64,000 nt of DNA from Acidithiobacillus caldus ATCC 51756 (GTDB taxonomy: Bacteria; Pseudomonadota; Gammaproteobacteria; Acidithiobacillales; Acidithiobacillaceae), in the NCBI RefSeq assembly GCF_000175575.2, contig NZ_CP005986.1:1433549-1497548 (forward strand), written 5' to 3'. A program made the position numbers and the translations under genes. A model generated the notes under the pieces. It worked only from the letters and a program-made list of their open reading frames with translations, searched no databases and was not told the DNA's origin. Of the stretch, positions 46,204 through 56,145 are shown piece after piece. Within the stretch, counting starts at the first letter, position 1. Each line of letters opens with the position of its first letter.

Positions 46204-47454
46204 TCAACGCGAAAAACGCGCTGGCGCGTAGGGCGTGGGATCGGTGAAGGGCGCCTCACCTCCCATGAGCTGAGCCAACAGGCGACCCGTCGTTGGGCCG
46301 AGGGTGAGTCCCTGGTGGCAGTGTCCAAAATTGAGCCAGAGCCCGCTACCCTTGGGGAAAGGCCCGACGATGGGCAGCATGTCGGCGGTGCAGGGCCTTT
46401 GTCCGAGCCAGGGTGCCGGGTCCAGGCGCGCTCCCAGGGCGGGATAGAGTCGTCTTGCCGCCGTCTCGGCGCGATCCAGGGCAATGGGGGACGCTGGCGC
46501 ATCCCTGGGTGCGAACTCGGCGCCCGTGGTCAGGCGCAGCCCCTGGCGCATGGGCGCCAGGACATAACCGGCATCGGCATCCAGCAAGGCCATGGCGGGC
46601 TCGGCAGGCGCCGTCGGTGCGTAATGCATGTGATAACCGCGCTTGACGAAAACGCTCGGATGCCAGCCCAGACCCTGGGTGAGGTCGGGCGTCCAGGCGC
46701 CCAGGGTCAATATCACATGGGCTGCCGTCAGACGCTCCCGCGCGCCGAGCAAACACCAGCCCTGGCCTTCCGCTTCCAGCGCTGTGGCGGCAAAAGTACG
46801 GAATTCGCCGCCCTGGGCCAGAAAATAATCCAGATAGGCCAAGGTCAAGGCATGGGGATCAATTACCGCCAAGGGCTGCTGCCAGTGGATTCCGCCCGCC
46901 AGCCCCGCTTGCAAACCCGGTACGCGGGCCTGCAGTCCGGCATCGTCCAGAACGGTGTACTCCACACCAAAGTGTTCCTCTTTGTAGCGTGCCGCCTCGA
47001 GCTCGGCTTCCAGGCTGTGGCGATGTCTGTGCACCTGAAGATAGCCGCCGGGACGGAACAGGTGAGTGGCCCCGGCCAAGGCCGCCACGGCCAGATGATC
47101 CTCCAGACAGTGGCCGATGAGCGCCGCGTAGTGGCGGGCAATCTGGCGATGGCGCTCGGGCTGCGAATTCCACCAGTACTTCCAGAAGGGAAAGCCCAAT
47201 CGCGGCAGCATGCTGCTCTGGTAACGCACTTCCGTCGCCCGGTTGCTCGCATAGTGCAGGATGGTCCCGAGGGCGCGGGGAAAAGCGTGAGGGAACACCG
47301 CCTCGCGCTGGATGAGACCGGCGTTGCCAAAAGAGGTGCGCTCGCCAGCACCCTGGCGGTCCAGCAACAATACCTGCCATCCGCGCAGCTGTAGCTGCAG
47401 GGCGGTACTGACCCCGACAATTCCCGCGCCAACGACGATGACTTCACGACTCAT
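46204..47454 (-). CDS. dadA: FAD-dependent D-amino acid dehydrogenase, DadA-like
   Basis: The 416-residue protein is a DadA-type FAD oxidoreductase that would oxidise D-amino acids and pass electrons to quinone. It has the FAD-binding GAGIVG in VIVVGAGIVGVSTALQLQLR, GERTSFGNAGLIQREAV, and the C-terminal GHCHQGLTLGPTTGRLLAQL. The exact substrate is inferred from the family. It is a single gene convergent with queF; no alanine racemase is adjacent. Confidence 0.85.
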   Translation of the reverse strand: MSREVIVVGAGIVGVSTALQLQLRGWQVLLLDRQGAGERTSFGNAGLIQREAVFPHAFPRALGTILHYASNRATEVRYQSSMLPRLGFPFWKYWWNSQPERHRQIARHYAALIGHCLEDHLAVAALAGATHLFRPGGYLQVHRHRHSLEAELEAARYKEEHFGVEYTVLDDAGLQARVPGLQAGLAGGIHWQQPLAVIDPHALTLAYLDYFLAQGGEFRTFAATALEAEGQGWCLLGARERLTAAHVILTLGAWTPDLTQGLGWHPSVFVKRGYHMHYAPTAPAEPAMALLDADAGYVLAPMRQGLRLTTGAEFAPRDAPASPIALDRAETAARRLYPALGARLDPAPWLGQRPCTADMLPIVGPFPKGSGLWLNFGHCHQGLTLGPTTGRLLAQLMGGEAPFTDPTPYAPARFSR

Positions 47455-47516
47455 CTGGAATCTCCCCGAACGCCTGCTTTCAGTCTAGCCAAAGACCTGC
47501 GCCATGCGCTCTCATT

Positions 47517-48233
47517 TCAGTGCTCTGGCGATCCTACCCGGTCGCCCGCACGATGATGCGCCCCGCTGGTCACCACGCTACCGTGACGACAATCCCGAAG
47601 CAGTGGACAGTCCGCGCAGACGGGACGACTGCGGCAGTAGGTTTTACCGTGTACGACGATGAGGGCGTGCAGCTCTTGGCGCCCACGGACGTCGTTACGA
47701 CGCAACTGCGCTTCCATACGACTTTGCAAAGCGGCGTAGGACACGCGGGCGTCTGCCCAACCCAGACGTTGGGCCAGACGCTTGGTGTAGGCATCCACCA
47801 CGCTTATGGGGCGTTGCAGGGCATACAGCAGGATGGAATCGGCCGTCTCCTCGCCCACGCCGTAGACACCCAGGAGTTTGCGGCGCAGGGTGGTGAGATC
47901 GTCCCGAGCGCCGAGGTGCTCGGGCCGCCCGAGGCAGCCTTCACGCTGCAGAAAGGCGCAGAGGGCAAGGAGGCGACGGGTCTTGAGGCGATAATAACCG
48001 GTACAGCGGAGCAGGGGCTCCAGCACCTCGGGCGGCGTGTGCAGCAAAGCCTTTCCATCCAGGAGCTGGGCCTTGCGCAAGCCAGCGATGGCCTTTTCCA
48101 CCTGGGTCCAGCTGGTATTCTGGGTGAGGATGGCGCCCACCATGACCTCAAAGGGGCTATCCGCAGGCCACCAATGCTGCGGACCAAAGGCCTGCTGGAG
48201 CCGCGCGAGGAGCTCCCGCCAATCCTCAGGCAT
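47517..48233 (-). CDS. Endonuclease III-like HhH-GPD DNA glycosylase
   Basis: The 238-residue protein has the helix-hairpin-helix GPD fold: GAILTQNTSWTQVEKAIAGL, the hairpin LLGVYGVGEETADSILLYAL and the catalytic Asp in VVDAYTKRLAQRLGW. The C-terminal iron-sulfur motif is CRSRPVCADCPLLRDC with 5-2-5 spacing. The lysine used by true endonuclease III (GVGRKT) is Glu here, so it is probably a glycosylase without lyase activity. ATG 48233 overlaps the rluB stop by 8 bases; the frame extends upstream inside rluB. Confidence 0.85.
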   Translation of the reverse strand: MPEDWRELLARLQQAFGPQHWWPADSPFEVMVGAILTQNTSWTQVEKAIAGLRKAQLLDGKALLHTPPEVLEPLLRCTGYYRLKTRRLLALCAFLQREGCLGRPEHLGARDDLTTLRRKLLGVYGVGEETADSILLYALQRPISVVDAYTKRLAQRLGWADARVSYAALQSRMEAQLRRNDVRGRQELHALIVVHGKTYCRSRPVCADCPLLRDCRHGSVVTSGAHHRAGDRVGSPEH

Positions 48234-49092
48234 GCCCGGAACGAGGCCCTCCCTTGCCCCGCTGAAGTTCGGTGCGCAGTCCGTGCCGATGCTGGCGTGA
48301 TCTGTTGGGCCTGCGATCCTCTGGCCCATGCTCTGCTGCTGCAGTCGCCTGGGGATCCGACCATTGGACGGCGTCCAGCAGAACGCTGCGCTCCGCATCG
48401 CTCAATTCTTCAAAGTAGCCCAGCTTCAGATGTCGGGGCATGTCGATGGGGCCGTAACGGATGCGAATCAAGCGGCTGACACTGAGATGGACGGCCGCCA
48501 ACAGTCGCCGGACCTCGCGATTGCGCCCCTCGGCAAGGCTCACGTGATACCAGCGGTTGCTCCCCTCGCCGCCGGCCTCCTCGATGGCCAAGAAACGCGC
48601 AGGGCCATCCTCCAGTTCTACCCCCGCCAAAAGCGCTGCCTTCTGCTCATCGCTCAGGCTGCCGAGGACACGCACGGCATAGACCCGCTCGAGTTCCGCC
48701 CGTGGGTGCATGAGGGCATTGGCCAGGTCGCCATCGTTGGTAAAGAGCAGCAGCCCCTCGGTGTTGAGATCCAGCCGACCCACCGCTACCCAGCGGCTTC
48801 CTCGCAGGCGCGGCAGACGATCGAATACCGTCGGACGACCTTCGGGGTCCTGCCGCGTGGCCAGCTCCCCCGCGGGCTTATGGTAGCGCAGGACGCGCAG
48901 GCGCGGCCGTACCCAAGACGGCACCCGCAGGGGTTTACCGTCCACGGAGAGACGATCCCGGCTGGTGACGCGGTCACCGATGGTCGCCGGGCGATCGTTG
49001 ATCTGCACCCGCCCGGCGCGAATCCACGCTTCCATCTGCCGCCGTGAGCCCAGACCGTGGCGCGCCAGGACCTTTTGCAGTTTTTCGTCCAC
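48226..49092 (-). CDS. rluB: 23S rRNA pseudouridine synthase RluB-type
   Basis: The 288-residue protein has an S4 RNA-binding domain (LQKVLARHGLGSRRQMEAWI) and the RsuA/RluB catalytic domain with the essential Asp in WVAVGRLDLNTEGLLLFTND, then EGRNREVRRLL. The last ~45 residues are a basic tail. RluB, which modifies the 23S rRNA peptidyl-transferase region, is the best fit; RluE/RluF cannot be fully excluded. In many proteobacteria it clusters with scpB, which lies 1.5 kb away here across sqr. Confidence 0.88.
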   Translation of the reverse strand: MDEKLQKVLARHGLGSRRQMEAWIRAGRVQINDRPATIGDRVTSRDRLSVDGKPLRVPSWVRPRLRVLRYHKPAGELATRQDPEGRPTVFDRLPRLRGSRWVAVGRLDLNTEGLLLFTNDGDLANALMHPRAELERVYAVRVLGSLSDEQKAALLAGVELEDGPARFLAIEEAGGEGSNRWYHVSLAEGRNREVRRLLAAVHLSVSRLIRIRYGPIDMPRHLKLGYFEELSDAERSVLLDAVQWSDPQATAAAEHGPEDRRPNRSRQHRHGLRTELQRGKGGPRSGHA

Positions 49093-49103
49093 CCATCGCT
49101 CCT

Positions 49104-49136
49104 AAAAAGCTGAAGGCCCCGCCGCGAGGCGAGGCC
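49104..49136 (-). terminator. Rho-independent terminator after sqr
   Basis: GGCCCCGCC (49115-49123), loop GCGA and GGCGAGGCC (49128-49136) form a 9-base stem with one G-U pair. On the minus strand it is followed shortly by TTTTT (49108-49104). It separates sqr from rluB. Confidence 0.8.
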
Positions 49137-49172
49137 CGAGTGCTGCCCGAGGGTATAGCGACCAGTGCCTCC

Positions 49173-50625
<1,453 letters not shown>

Positions 50626-50637
50626 CATTATCTTATT

Positions 50638-51189
50638 TTATGAGTTACTGAGGTTATCCGCAGGCAGAAAATCCGGCGCGACCCTGGGTAAATCGTCCAG
50701 CGTATTCAGACCAAAATGGCGCAGGAATCGATTCGTAGTCGCCCACAGCGCCGGACGACCGGGGCTGTCGCGGTGTCCGACCACGGTGATCCAGTCCACC
50801 TCCTGCAGTTGCTGCAGGATGGGTGCACCGATACTGACACCGCGCCACTGCTCCATCTCCGGGCGGGTAATGGGTTGGTGATAGGCAATGACCGCCAGAG
50901 TTTCCATGGCCGCACGGGAAAGTGGGCGTGCCTCGGTCTGCCGCAGGCGGATGAGCAGGGGGTTGTAGCGGGAACGGATTTGCAGGCGGTAACGCCCGCC
51001 CGTCTGCACCAGTTCCAGCGGGCCGAAACCCTCCCTCGCGAGGCTCACCAGGGCTTCGTCAAGCCCGTCGGCCGCATTCTCGGCAAACACCTCCGCCAGC
51101 TGGGCGTGCGCGAGTCCACCTTCGCTGGCCAGCAAAAGGGCCAGTACGCCTTCCTGCGAGACCTTCGTCACCGACTCACTCCACCCCAC
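50638..51189 (-). CDS. scpB: Segregation and condensation protein B
   Basis: ScpB is a winged-helix dimer that binds ScpA in the SMC complex. The 183-residue protein has LALLLASEGGLAHAQLAEVF, GGRYRLQIRSRYNPLLIRLR, LSRAAMETLAVIAYHQPITR and EMEQWRGVSIGAPILQQLQE. GTG 51189 overlaps the scpA stop by 14 bases; GTG 51171 is an alternative start. Confidence 0.94.
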   Translation of the reverse strand: MGWSESVTKVSQEGVLALLLASEGGLAHAQLAEVFAENAADGLDEALVSLAREGFGPLELVQTGGRYRLQIRSRYNPLLIRLRQTEARPLSRAAMETLAVIAYHQPITRPEMEQWRGVSIGAPILQQLQEVDWITVVGHRDSPGRPALWATTNRFLRHFGLNTLDDLPRVAPDFLPADNLSNS

Positions 51190-51988
51190 TCACCATCCAG
51201 GCGCCCGCTTCGTCGCCGGTATCCCAGAGGAGACGCAGCGCACGTTGGCGCAACAATTCCAGGACGGCAAGCAGCGATAGGCCTACCACCATGGGGTCTG
51301 CGGCACCATCCGGGAGCAGCTCGGCCAAGGTCAGCGGTCGCAAGGCCGATCGACAGCGCTGCAGCACTTCCAACATGCGCTGGCGCAGGCTCCAGCGCGG
51401 GGGGCGTGGCGTCGCAGCAGCGAGCTCGGTCCGCCCTGCCCGCGTGGCTCCACGGGTCTGCAGATCCGCCCAGCAGCGGCAGAGCTGCTCCAGACTGAGG
51501 ATGGGTATGGGTGGCGGCAGATCCGCCACGTCGAGATTCTGCGCCAGCCAGAAATCCCGGCCTTCCTGGGGAAGATCGGTCAGGGCGCGGGCTTCCGCCT
51601 GGATCTGCGCCAGGGACTGCAAGCGTTGCGCCAGCTCTTCCCGTGGGTCCAGGTCCTCGGCTTGCGTGCTCGAAGGCAGAGCCGGCAGAAGAAGGCGGGC
51701 CTTGATCTCCACAAGCCAGGCCGCCATGAGCAGATAGTCCGCTGCGAGGGGCAGGTTGCGCCGTTGCGCCTCTTCCAGATAGGCGAGGTATTGTCGGGTG
51801 ACCTCTGCCACCGGGATGTCGCGGATGTCCATGCGATTGCGGCGGATGAGCCAGAGCAGCAGATCCAGAGGGCCGGCGAAGCGATCGAGGATGAGTTCCA
51901 GGGCATCGGGCGGGATGTAGAGACCCTCGGGGATTTCCACCTCGACGCGCTGATCGACGGTGGCCACGGCACTAGCGGGGATGCTCAT
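51176..51988 (-). CDS. scpA: Segregation and condensation protein A
   Basis: ScpA is the kleisin that bridges SMC heads. The 270-residue protein has the N-terminal FAGPLDLLLWLIRRNRMDIR and DIPVAEVTRQYLAYLEEAQR with ADYLLMAAWLVEIKARLLLP, and a C-terminal winged helix. ATG 51988 overlaps the trpS 3' end by 17 bases; the long frame further upstream is inside trpS. It is coupled to trpS before and scpB after. Confidence 0.95.
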   Translation of the reverse strand: MSIPASAVATVDQRVEVEIPEGLYIPPDALELILDRFAGPLDLLLWLIRRNRMDIRDIPVAEVTRQYLAYLEEAQRRNLPLAADYLLMAAWLVEIKARLLLPALPSSTQAEDLDPREELAQRLQSLAQIQAEARALTDLPQEGRDFWLAQNLDVADLPPPIPILSLEQLCRCWADLQTRGATRAGRTELAAATPRPPRWSLRQRMLEVLQRCRSALRPLTLAELLPDGAADPMVVGLSLLAVLELLRQRALRLLWDTGDEAGAWMVSGVE

Positions 51989-53186
51989 CGCCCAAGACCA
52001 GCCCCATGGCGGCACGCACGCGGTCCAGGGTCCCCTCGGCTCGCTGGCGTGCCCGGACGGCGCCCTGCTTGGCCAGATCGCGTAATTCCGCAGGCCGCGC
52101 CGCCCAAAACTCCGCCCGTTCGCGGATGGGTGCCAACTCTTCCAGAACGCTGTCGATGAGGGGACTCTTGCACTCCAGACAACCAATGCCGGCGCTGCGG
52201 CAACCCGCCACGACCCACTCCCGCCTCTGGGCATCGGAGTAGACCTGGTGCAGGGCAAACACCGGGCACTTGTCGGGGTCCCCTGGGTCTTGACGGCGCA
52301 CCCTGGCAGGGTCCGTGGGCATGGTACGCAGTTTCTGGCGCACACTGTCGGGATCCTCGCGCAGGGCTATGGTATTACCGTAGGATTTACTCATTTTCTG
52401 GCCATCCAGGCCCGGCATGCGCGCCGCTTCCGTGAGCAGTGCACGCGGTTCCACCAGTATCTCCCGTCCCCGACCCTGCAGTTCACGCAACAGCAGAGCC
52501 CGATCGTCGGCCGACAGACTGCAGGCCTCGGCCAGCAGCGCTTGCGCCTCTTCGACGGCCTGCACATCGCCCGCCGTCCGATAGCGTTGGACCAGATCGC
52601 GATAAGCACGCGTCCAGGCCTTGCCCATGCGCTTTTCGGCGTCCGCTACGCGCGCCGGTGCATCGGCCTCGCGTCCGTACAGAAAATTGAAACGCCGCGC
52701 CAGCTCCCGACTGATTTCCAGATGCGCCACCTGGTCCGCTCCCACGGGCACCTCCTCGGCCCCGTAGAGCAGGATGTCGGCGGTCATCAGCAGGGGATAC
52801 CCCAGGAAGCCATAGGTGGCCAGATCCCGCTCGCGCAGTTTTTCCTGTTGATCCTTGAAGGTAGGGACACGCTCCAGCCACGACAACGGTGTGAGCATGC
52901 CCAGAAGTAGCGCAAGCTCCGCGTGCTGCGGTACCCAGGATTGCAGGAACAGGGTCGCGCGCTCCGGGTCGATGCCCACTGCCAACCACTCCGTGAGCAG
53001 ATCCCAGCTGGCCTCGGCAATACCTCCTGGGGTCTCATAGTGGGTGGTCAGGGCGTGCCAATCCGCCACAAAAAAATAGCACTCCGCGCTGTTTTGCAGG
53101 CGCAACCAATTTTTCAAGACACCGTGGTAATGACCAAGGTGCAGGCGCCCCGTCGGACGCATGCCCGAGACCACCACGGGACTCAC
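51972..53186 (-). CDS. trpS: Tryptophanyl-tRNA synthetase
   Basis: TrpRS charges tRNA-Trp. The 404-residue class I enzyme has the HIGH-type motif GMRPTGRLHLGHYHGVLKNW and KMSKS in LDGQKMSKSYGN, with an insertion (about 200-270) typical of the longer TrpRS subtype. GTG 53186 overlaps the stop of the M50 protease gene by 4 bases (GTGA). A longer frame upstream is not supported. Confidence 0.95.
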   Translation of the reverse strand: MSPVVVSGMRPTGRLHLGHYHGVLKNWLRLQNSAECYFFVADWHALTTHYETPGGIAEASWDLLTEWLAVGIDPERATLFLQSWVPQHAELALLLGMLTPLSWLERVPTFKDQQEKLRERDLATYGFLGYPLLMTADILLYGAEEVPVGADQVAHLEISRELARRFNFLYGREADAPARVADAEKRMGKAWTRAYRDLVQRYRTAGDVQAVEEAQALLAEACSLSADDRALLLRELQGRGREILVEPRALLTEAARMPGLDGQKMSKSYGNTIALREDPDSVRQKLRTMPTDPARVRRQDPGDPDKCPVFALHQVYSDAQRREWVVAGCRSAGIGCLECKSPLIDSVLEELAPIRERAEFWAARPAELRDLAKQGAVRARQRAEGTLDRVRAAMGLVLGDEHPR

Positions 53187-53845
53187 GGCATGCCTCCGAG
53201 GTGCAAGAACAGTCCGCGCACGACGACGAAGGCCGGCCCCAATACCGTCCACAGGACACCCGTGAAGAGCAGGACGATGAGGATGAGGAATCCGTAGGGC
53301 TCGACCCGGCTCAAGGCCATACTCGGCCCCGCAGGCAGCAGACCGACAGCCACCCGTCCGCCGTCCAGGGGCGGAATGGGTATGAGGTTGAAAAGGAAAA
53401 GGACCACGTTGATGAGGATGCCCGCCTGTCCCATGAGCTGCATGGGTTCCGAAAGGTAGGCCAAGGGCCCAGGCAGGTGTGCACCCAGCCAGAGGACAAA
53501 GGTCCAGATGAAGGCCATGAGCACATTGGCCAGAGGTCCCGCCAGCGCCACCAGCACCATGTCCCGTTTGGGATCGCGCAGACCGGCAAAATTCACCGGT
53601 ACCGGTTTGGCATAGCCGAACAGGAAGGGCGAGTGCAGCAGGAGCAGCATGCCCGGCAAAAGGATGGTCCCGAAGGGATCCACATGCTTGAGGGGATTGA
53701 GAGTCAGGCGGCCCATGAGCATGGCCGTGGGATCCCCGCGCTTCCAGGCGACCCAGCCATGCGCCACCTCATGAACGGTGATGGCGAATAGTACGGGAAT
53801 GGCCCAGATGGCGAGACCCCGGATGAAACCGTCGATATCGTTCAT
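53183..53845 (-). CDS. Site-2 protease family membrane metalloprotease (M50)
   Basis: The 220-residue polytopic protein has the zinc motif HEVAHG (H25, E26, H29) in the first helix region and the second motif NLIPIPPLDGGRVAVGLLPA. It has about five to six membrane segments. This is the short FeS-unrelated, PDZ-less type commonly found upstream of trpS and scpA in proteobacteria. Its substrate is unknown. Confidence 0.9.
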   Translation of the reverse strand: MNDIDGFIRGLAIWAIPVLFAITVHEVAHGWVAWKRGDPTAMLMGRLTLNPLKHVDPFGTILLPGMLLLLHSPFLFGYAKPVPVNFAGLRDPKRDMVLVALAGPLANVLMAFIWTFVLWLGAHLPGPLAYLSEPMQLMGQAGILINVVLFLFNLIPIPPLDGGRVAVGLLPAGPSMALSRVEPYGFLILIVLLFTGVLWTVLGPAFVVVRGLFLHLGGMP

Positions 53846-53877
53846 GATCCGAGTATATCAGTCCAAAGAAGCGCCAC

Positions 53878-54513
53878 CTATAGCCCGAGGGCCGCGCGCA
53901 AGGCGCCACCATCGCCCAGGCCCTCGCGGAGGACCTGCGGTGGCCAGACCGTGCAATCCACCACCGTCGAGCAGACCGTCGAGCCTTCGCCGCCCAGCAG
54001 GATACCATCCACCCGTTTTTCCATGCGCGCGCAGATGACTTCGGGGTCGTGCAGAGGCAGGTCATCGCCGGGCAGGTGCAGGGTCGAACTCATGAGCGGT
54101 TCGCCGAGCTCCGTCAGGAGTGCCCGGCAGATGGCAGAATCGGGGATACGCGCACCGATACTGCGCCGCTTGCCATCGGCGAGCCGACGCGGGACGTCGT
54201 GTGTGGCCGGAAGAATCACGGTATACGGGCCGGGCAATAGGCCCCGCAGCAAACGATAGACACGATCGTCCAGTTTGAGATACTCGCTCAGCTGCGACAG
54301 ATCCGCAAAAAGGAGGGAAAGGTCGTGCTGGATATCCAATTGCCGGATGTGGCGCAGGCGATCCTGCGCATCCTTGGCCCACAGACAGCAGCCAAGGGCA
54401 TAACAGCTGTCCGTGGGGTAGATCAGCAATGCACCGCGGCGCAAGGCATCCCCTGCCTGGGCGATCAGGCGGCTTTGCGGGTTCACCGGATGCAGCTGCG
54501 TGCAGGGTGCCAC
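53878..54513 (-). CDS. Sua5/YciO/YrdC-family protein
   Basis: The 211-residue protein has the YrdC-like fold with LRRGALLIYPTDSCYALGCC, LLPGPYTVILPATHDVPRRL and IGARIPDSAICRALLTELGE. Members make threonylcarbamoyl-AMP for tRNA t6A, but the YciO branch has lesser known function; this sequence is nearer the YciO type. GTG 54513 with GGAGG upstream is chosen. It is head-to-head with the QueC-like gene. Confidence 0.85.
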   Translation of the reverse strand: MAPCTQLHPVNPQSRLIAQAGDALRRGALLIYPTDSCYALGCCLWAKDAQDRLRHIRQLDIQHDLSLLFADLSQLSEYLKLDDRVYRLLRGLLPGPYTVILPATHDVPRRLADGKRRSIGARIPDSAICRALLTELGEPLMSSTLHLPGDDLPLHDPEVICARMEKRVDGILLGGEGSTVCSTVVDCTVWPPQVLREGLGDGGALRAALGL

Positions 54514-54559
54514 GATCTCATTCCTCCCTCGGGGGCGGACCGCCCAAACCGGTGGGGGC

Positions 54560-55219
54560 ATGATAGAACATAGGGCCATTGCCGCGCCACGACCGCCATT
54601 GCCGCAACCGGAGCGCTCGCTCCTCCTCTGTAGCGGCGGCGTCGAGAGCTTTACCCTGACCCACGCCTTCGGGACCGATTCCGGGCTGTACCTGTTCTTC
54701 CTGGATTACGGCCAGCGCGCCGCCGCCGAGGAGTGGAAACGGGTGCAGAATCTCGCCCGAAACCTGCGGCTGGAGCGGGAGCGCTTTGATCTACGGGACT
54801 TTGGTGACGCCGTGGGCAGGCTCCGCCCCCAGCGCTACCACGTGCCGACGCCCCACCGCAACCTACTGGCGGTGGCGGCGGCGGCCAACGTTGCCGAGAG
54901 CCTCGGGCGCAATACCGTCGTCCTTGGTACCACCGCCGACGACGGACGGACGGATCGCAATGCCAACCGTGCCTTCCTGTCGGCATTGGCTGCCACCCTG
55001 AGTTCCTCGGGTCTGTACCTCGCCTTGCCACTCGCCCAGTACCGCAAGGCGGCGGTGATCCGCCTTGGTCAGGACTTGGGCGTCCCTTGGGAAATGTCGT
55101 ACAGTTGTATCGTGGGATATGAGGCGCAGTGTGGCCGTTGTCCACAATGCATCCGGAGGCGAGAAGCCTTCCGTGAAGCCGGACTCAGTCACCGCGATGT
55201 CGTTTACTCCGGTCATTGA
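54560..55219 (+). CDS. Divergent QueC-like PP-loop ATPase
   Basis: The 219-residue protein resembles 7-cyano-7-deazaguanine synthase. It has the PP-loop LLLCSGGVESFTL, where QueC normally has SGGxDS, so the Asp is Glu. It keeps YGQRAAAEEWKRVQNLARNL and four C-terminal zinc cysteines (SCIVGYEAQCGRCPQCIRRR). The segment where QueC has its DxYPDCR-type motif reads TDRNANRAFLSAL. It may be a true but divergent QueC or a paralogue acting on another acid. ATG 54560 is chosen. The next gene, 25 bases later, encodes a di-iron protein. Confidence 0.72.
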   Translation: MIEHRAIAAPRPPLPQPERSLLLCSGGVESFTLTHAFGTDSGLYLFFLDYGQRAAAEEWKRVQNLARNLRLERERFDLRDFGDAVGRLRPQRYHVPTPHRNLLAVAAAANVAESLGRNTVVLGTTADDGRTDRNANRAFLSALAATLSSSGLYLALPLAQYRKAAVIRLGQDLGVPWEMSYSCIVGYEAQCGRCPQCIRRREAFREAGLSHRDVVYSGH

Positions 55220-55244
55220 AAACCCCTCACATACAGGAGACTAT

Positions 55245-56069
55245 ATGACCCCTGCAACACCGCAACCGCGTTGGTCACTGCAGGATATTTCCTTCGACCA
55301 CATTCAGAAGGAACGCATCGTGCAGGACCAGGACTGGTTCTACCTGCTCGCCGGTGCCTCCTTTGTCGAATCCTTGGCAGATCTGTACGCCCATAACCTG
55401 GTCGCCTACTACGACGATAATCCCTCGGCGCAGCACTGGCTTGGCCGGGAGTGGGAACCCGAAGAACTGCAGCATGGACGTGCTCTGCGTGCCTACGTTC
55501 TGGCCGTCTGGCCAGATTTTGACTGGGAGGCGGCCTATGCGGCCTTCGAGCGCGCCTATCGCCCCCTCTGTGCCGATGGTCTTCTGGGGCCGACCAAAGC
55601 CCTGGAGATGGCCGCCCGCTGCGTGGTGGAGACGGGTACCTCGAGCTTCTACGGGATGATTCAGGCCGCCAGTCCCGAGCCCGTACTGCGCGATCTGGCA
55701 GCCCGCATTCGCGCCGATGAGGTGCACCACTATAAGTATTTCTACCGCTATTTTCGCGAGTACCAGCAGCACGAGCGCCTTTCGCGCTGGCGTCTGTTGC
55801 GCGAGCTCCTGCGCCGCATAGCGGAGGTGGATCAGGAAGACGGCTTTCTGGCCATCAAGGCGGCCTACGAGACCCACAACCGCGGTCAGACCTTCAGCCG
55901 CGCCGATTTCGATGCCTATCGCCGGCGCATGGGCAACTGGATCCAGCGTTACTACCCCTTTGAAATGGCGGTAAAGATGCTGCTGAAGCCCATGGATCTG
56001 CCGCGCTTGCTGCAGCGGGCGGCGGTGCCCTTGCTCACGCGCAAGGCACGCAAGGTGCTGGCGAATTAG
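55245..56069 (+). CDS. Soluble ferritin-like di-iron protein
   Basis: The 274-residue helical protein shows a classic di-iron carboxylate site: E42, E74-x-x-H77 (EELQH), E129 and E159-x-x-H162 (DEVHH). This pattern occurs in acyl-ACP desaturase, aldehyde-deformylating oxygenase and ribonucleotide reductase R2-like folds. I cannot name the family. There is no signal peptide; a hydrophobic stretch occurs late (about 240-265). AGGAG precedes ATG 55245. It probably shares a transcript with the QueC-like gene. Confidence 0.75.
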   Translation: MTPATPQPRWSLQDISFDHIQKERIVQDQDWFYLLAGASFVESLADLYAHNLVAYYDDNPSAQHWLGREWEPEELQHGRALRAYVLAVWPDFDWEAAYAAFERAYRPLCADGLLGPTKALEMAARCVVETGTSSFYGMIQAASPEPVLRDLAARIRADEVHHYKYFYRYFREYQQHERLSRWRLLRELLRRIAEVDQEDGFLAIKAAYETHNRGQTFSRADFDAYRRRMGNWIQRYYPFEMAVKMLLKPMDLPRLLQRAAVPLLTRKARKVLAN

Positions 56070-56145
56070 GTCCGGTTCCAGCAGGGGCAGGAGTGCCGCC
56101 ACCGGCTCTCGCTGCGGAGGCAGGCGCAGGTTGTGGGAGAGGGCT

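Noticed and set aside
54560-56069. Anti-phage defence island around the QueC-like gene
   Set aside because: No nuclease, helicase, cyclase or other defence gene is nearby; the flanks are housekeeping.
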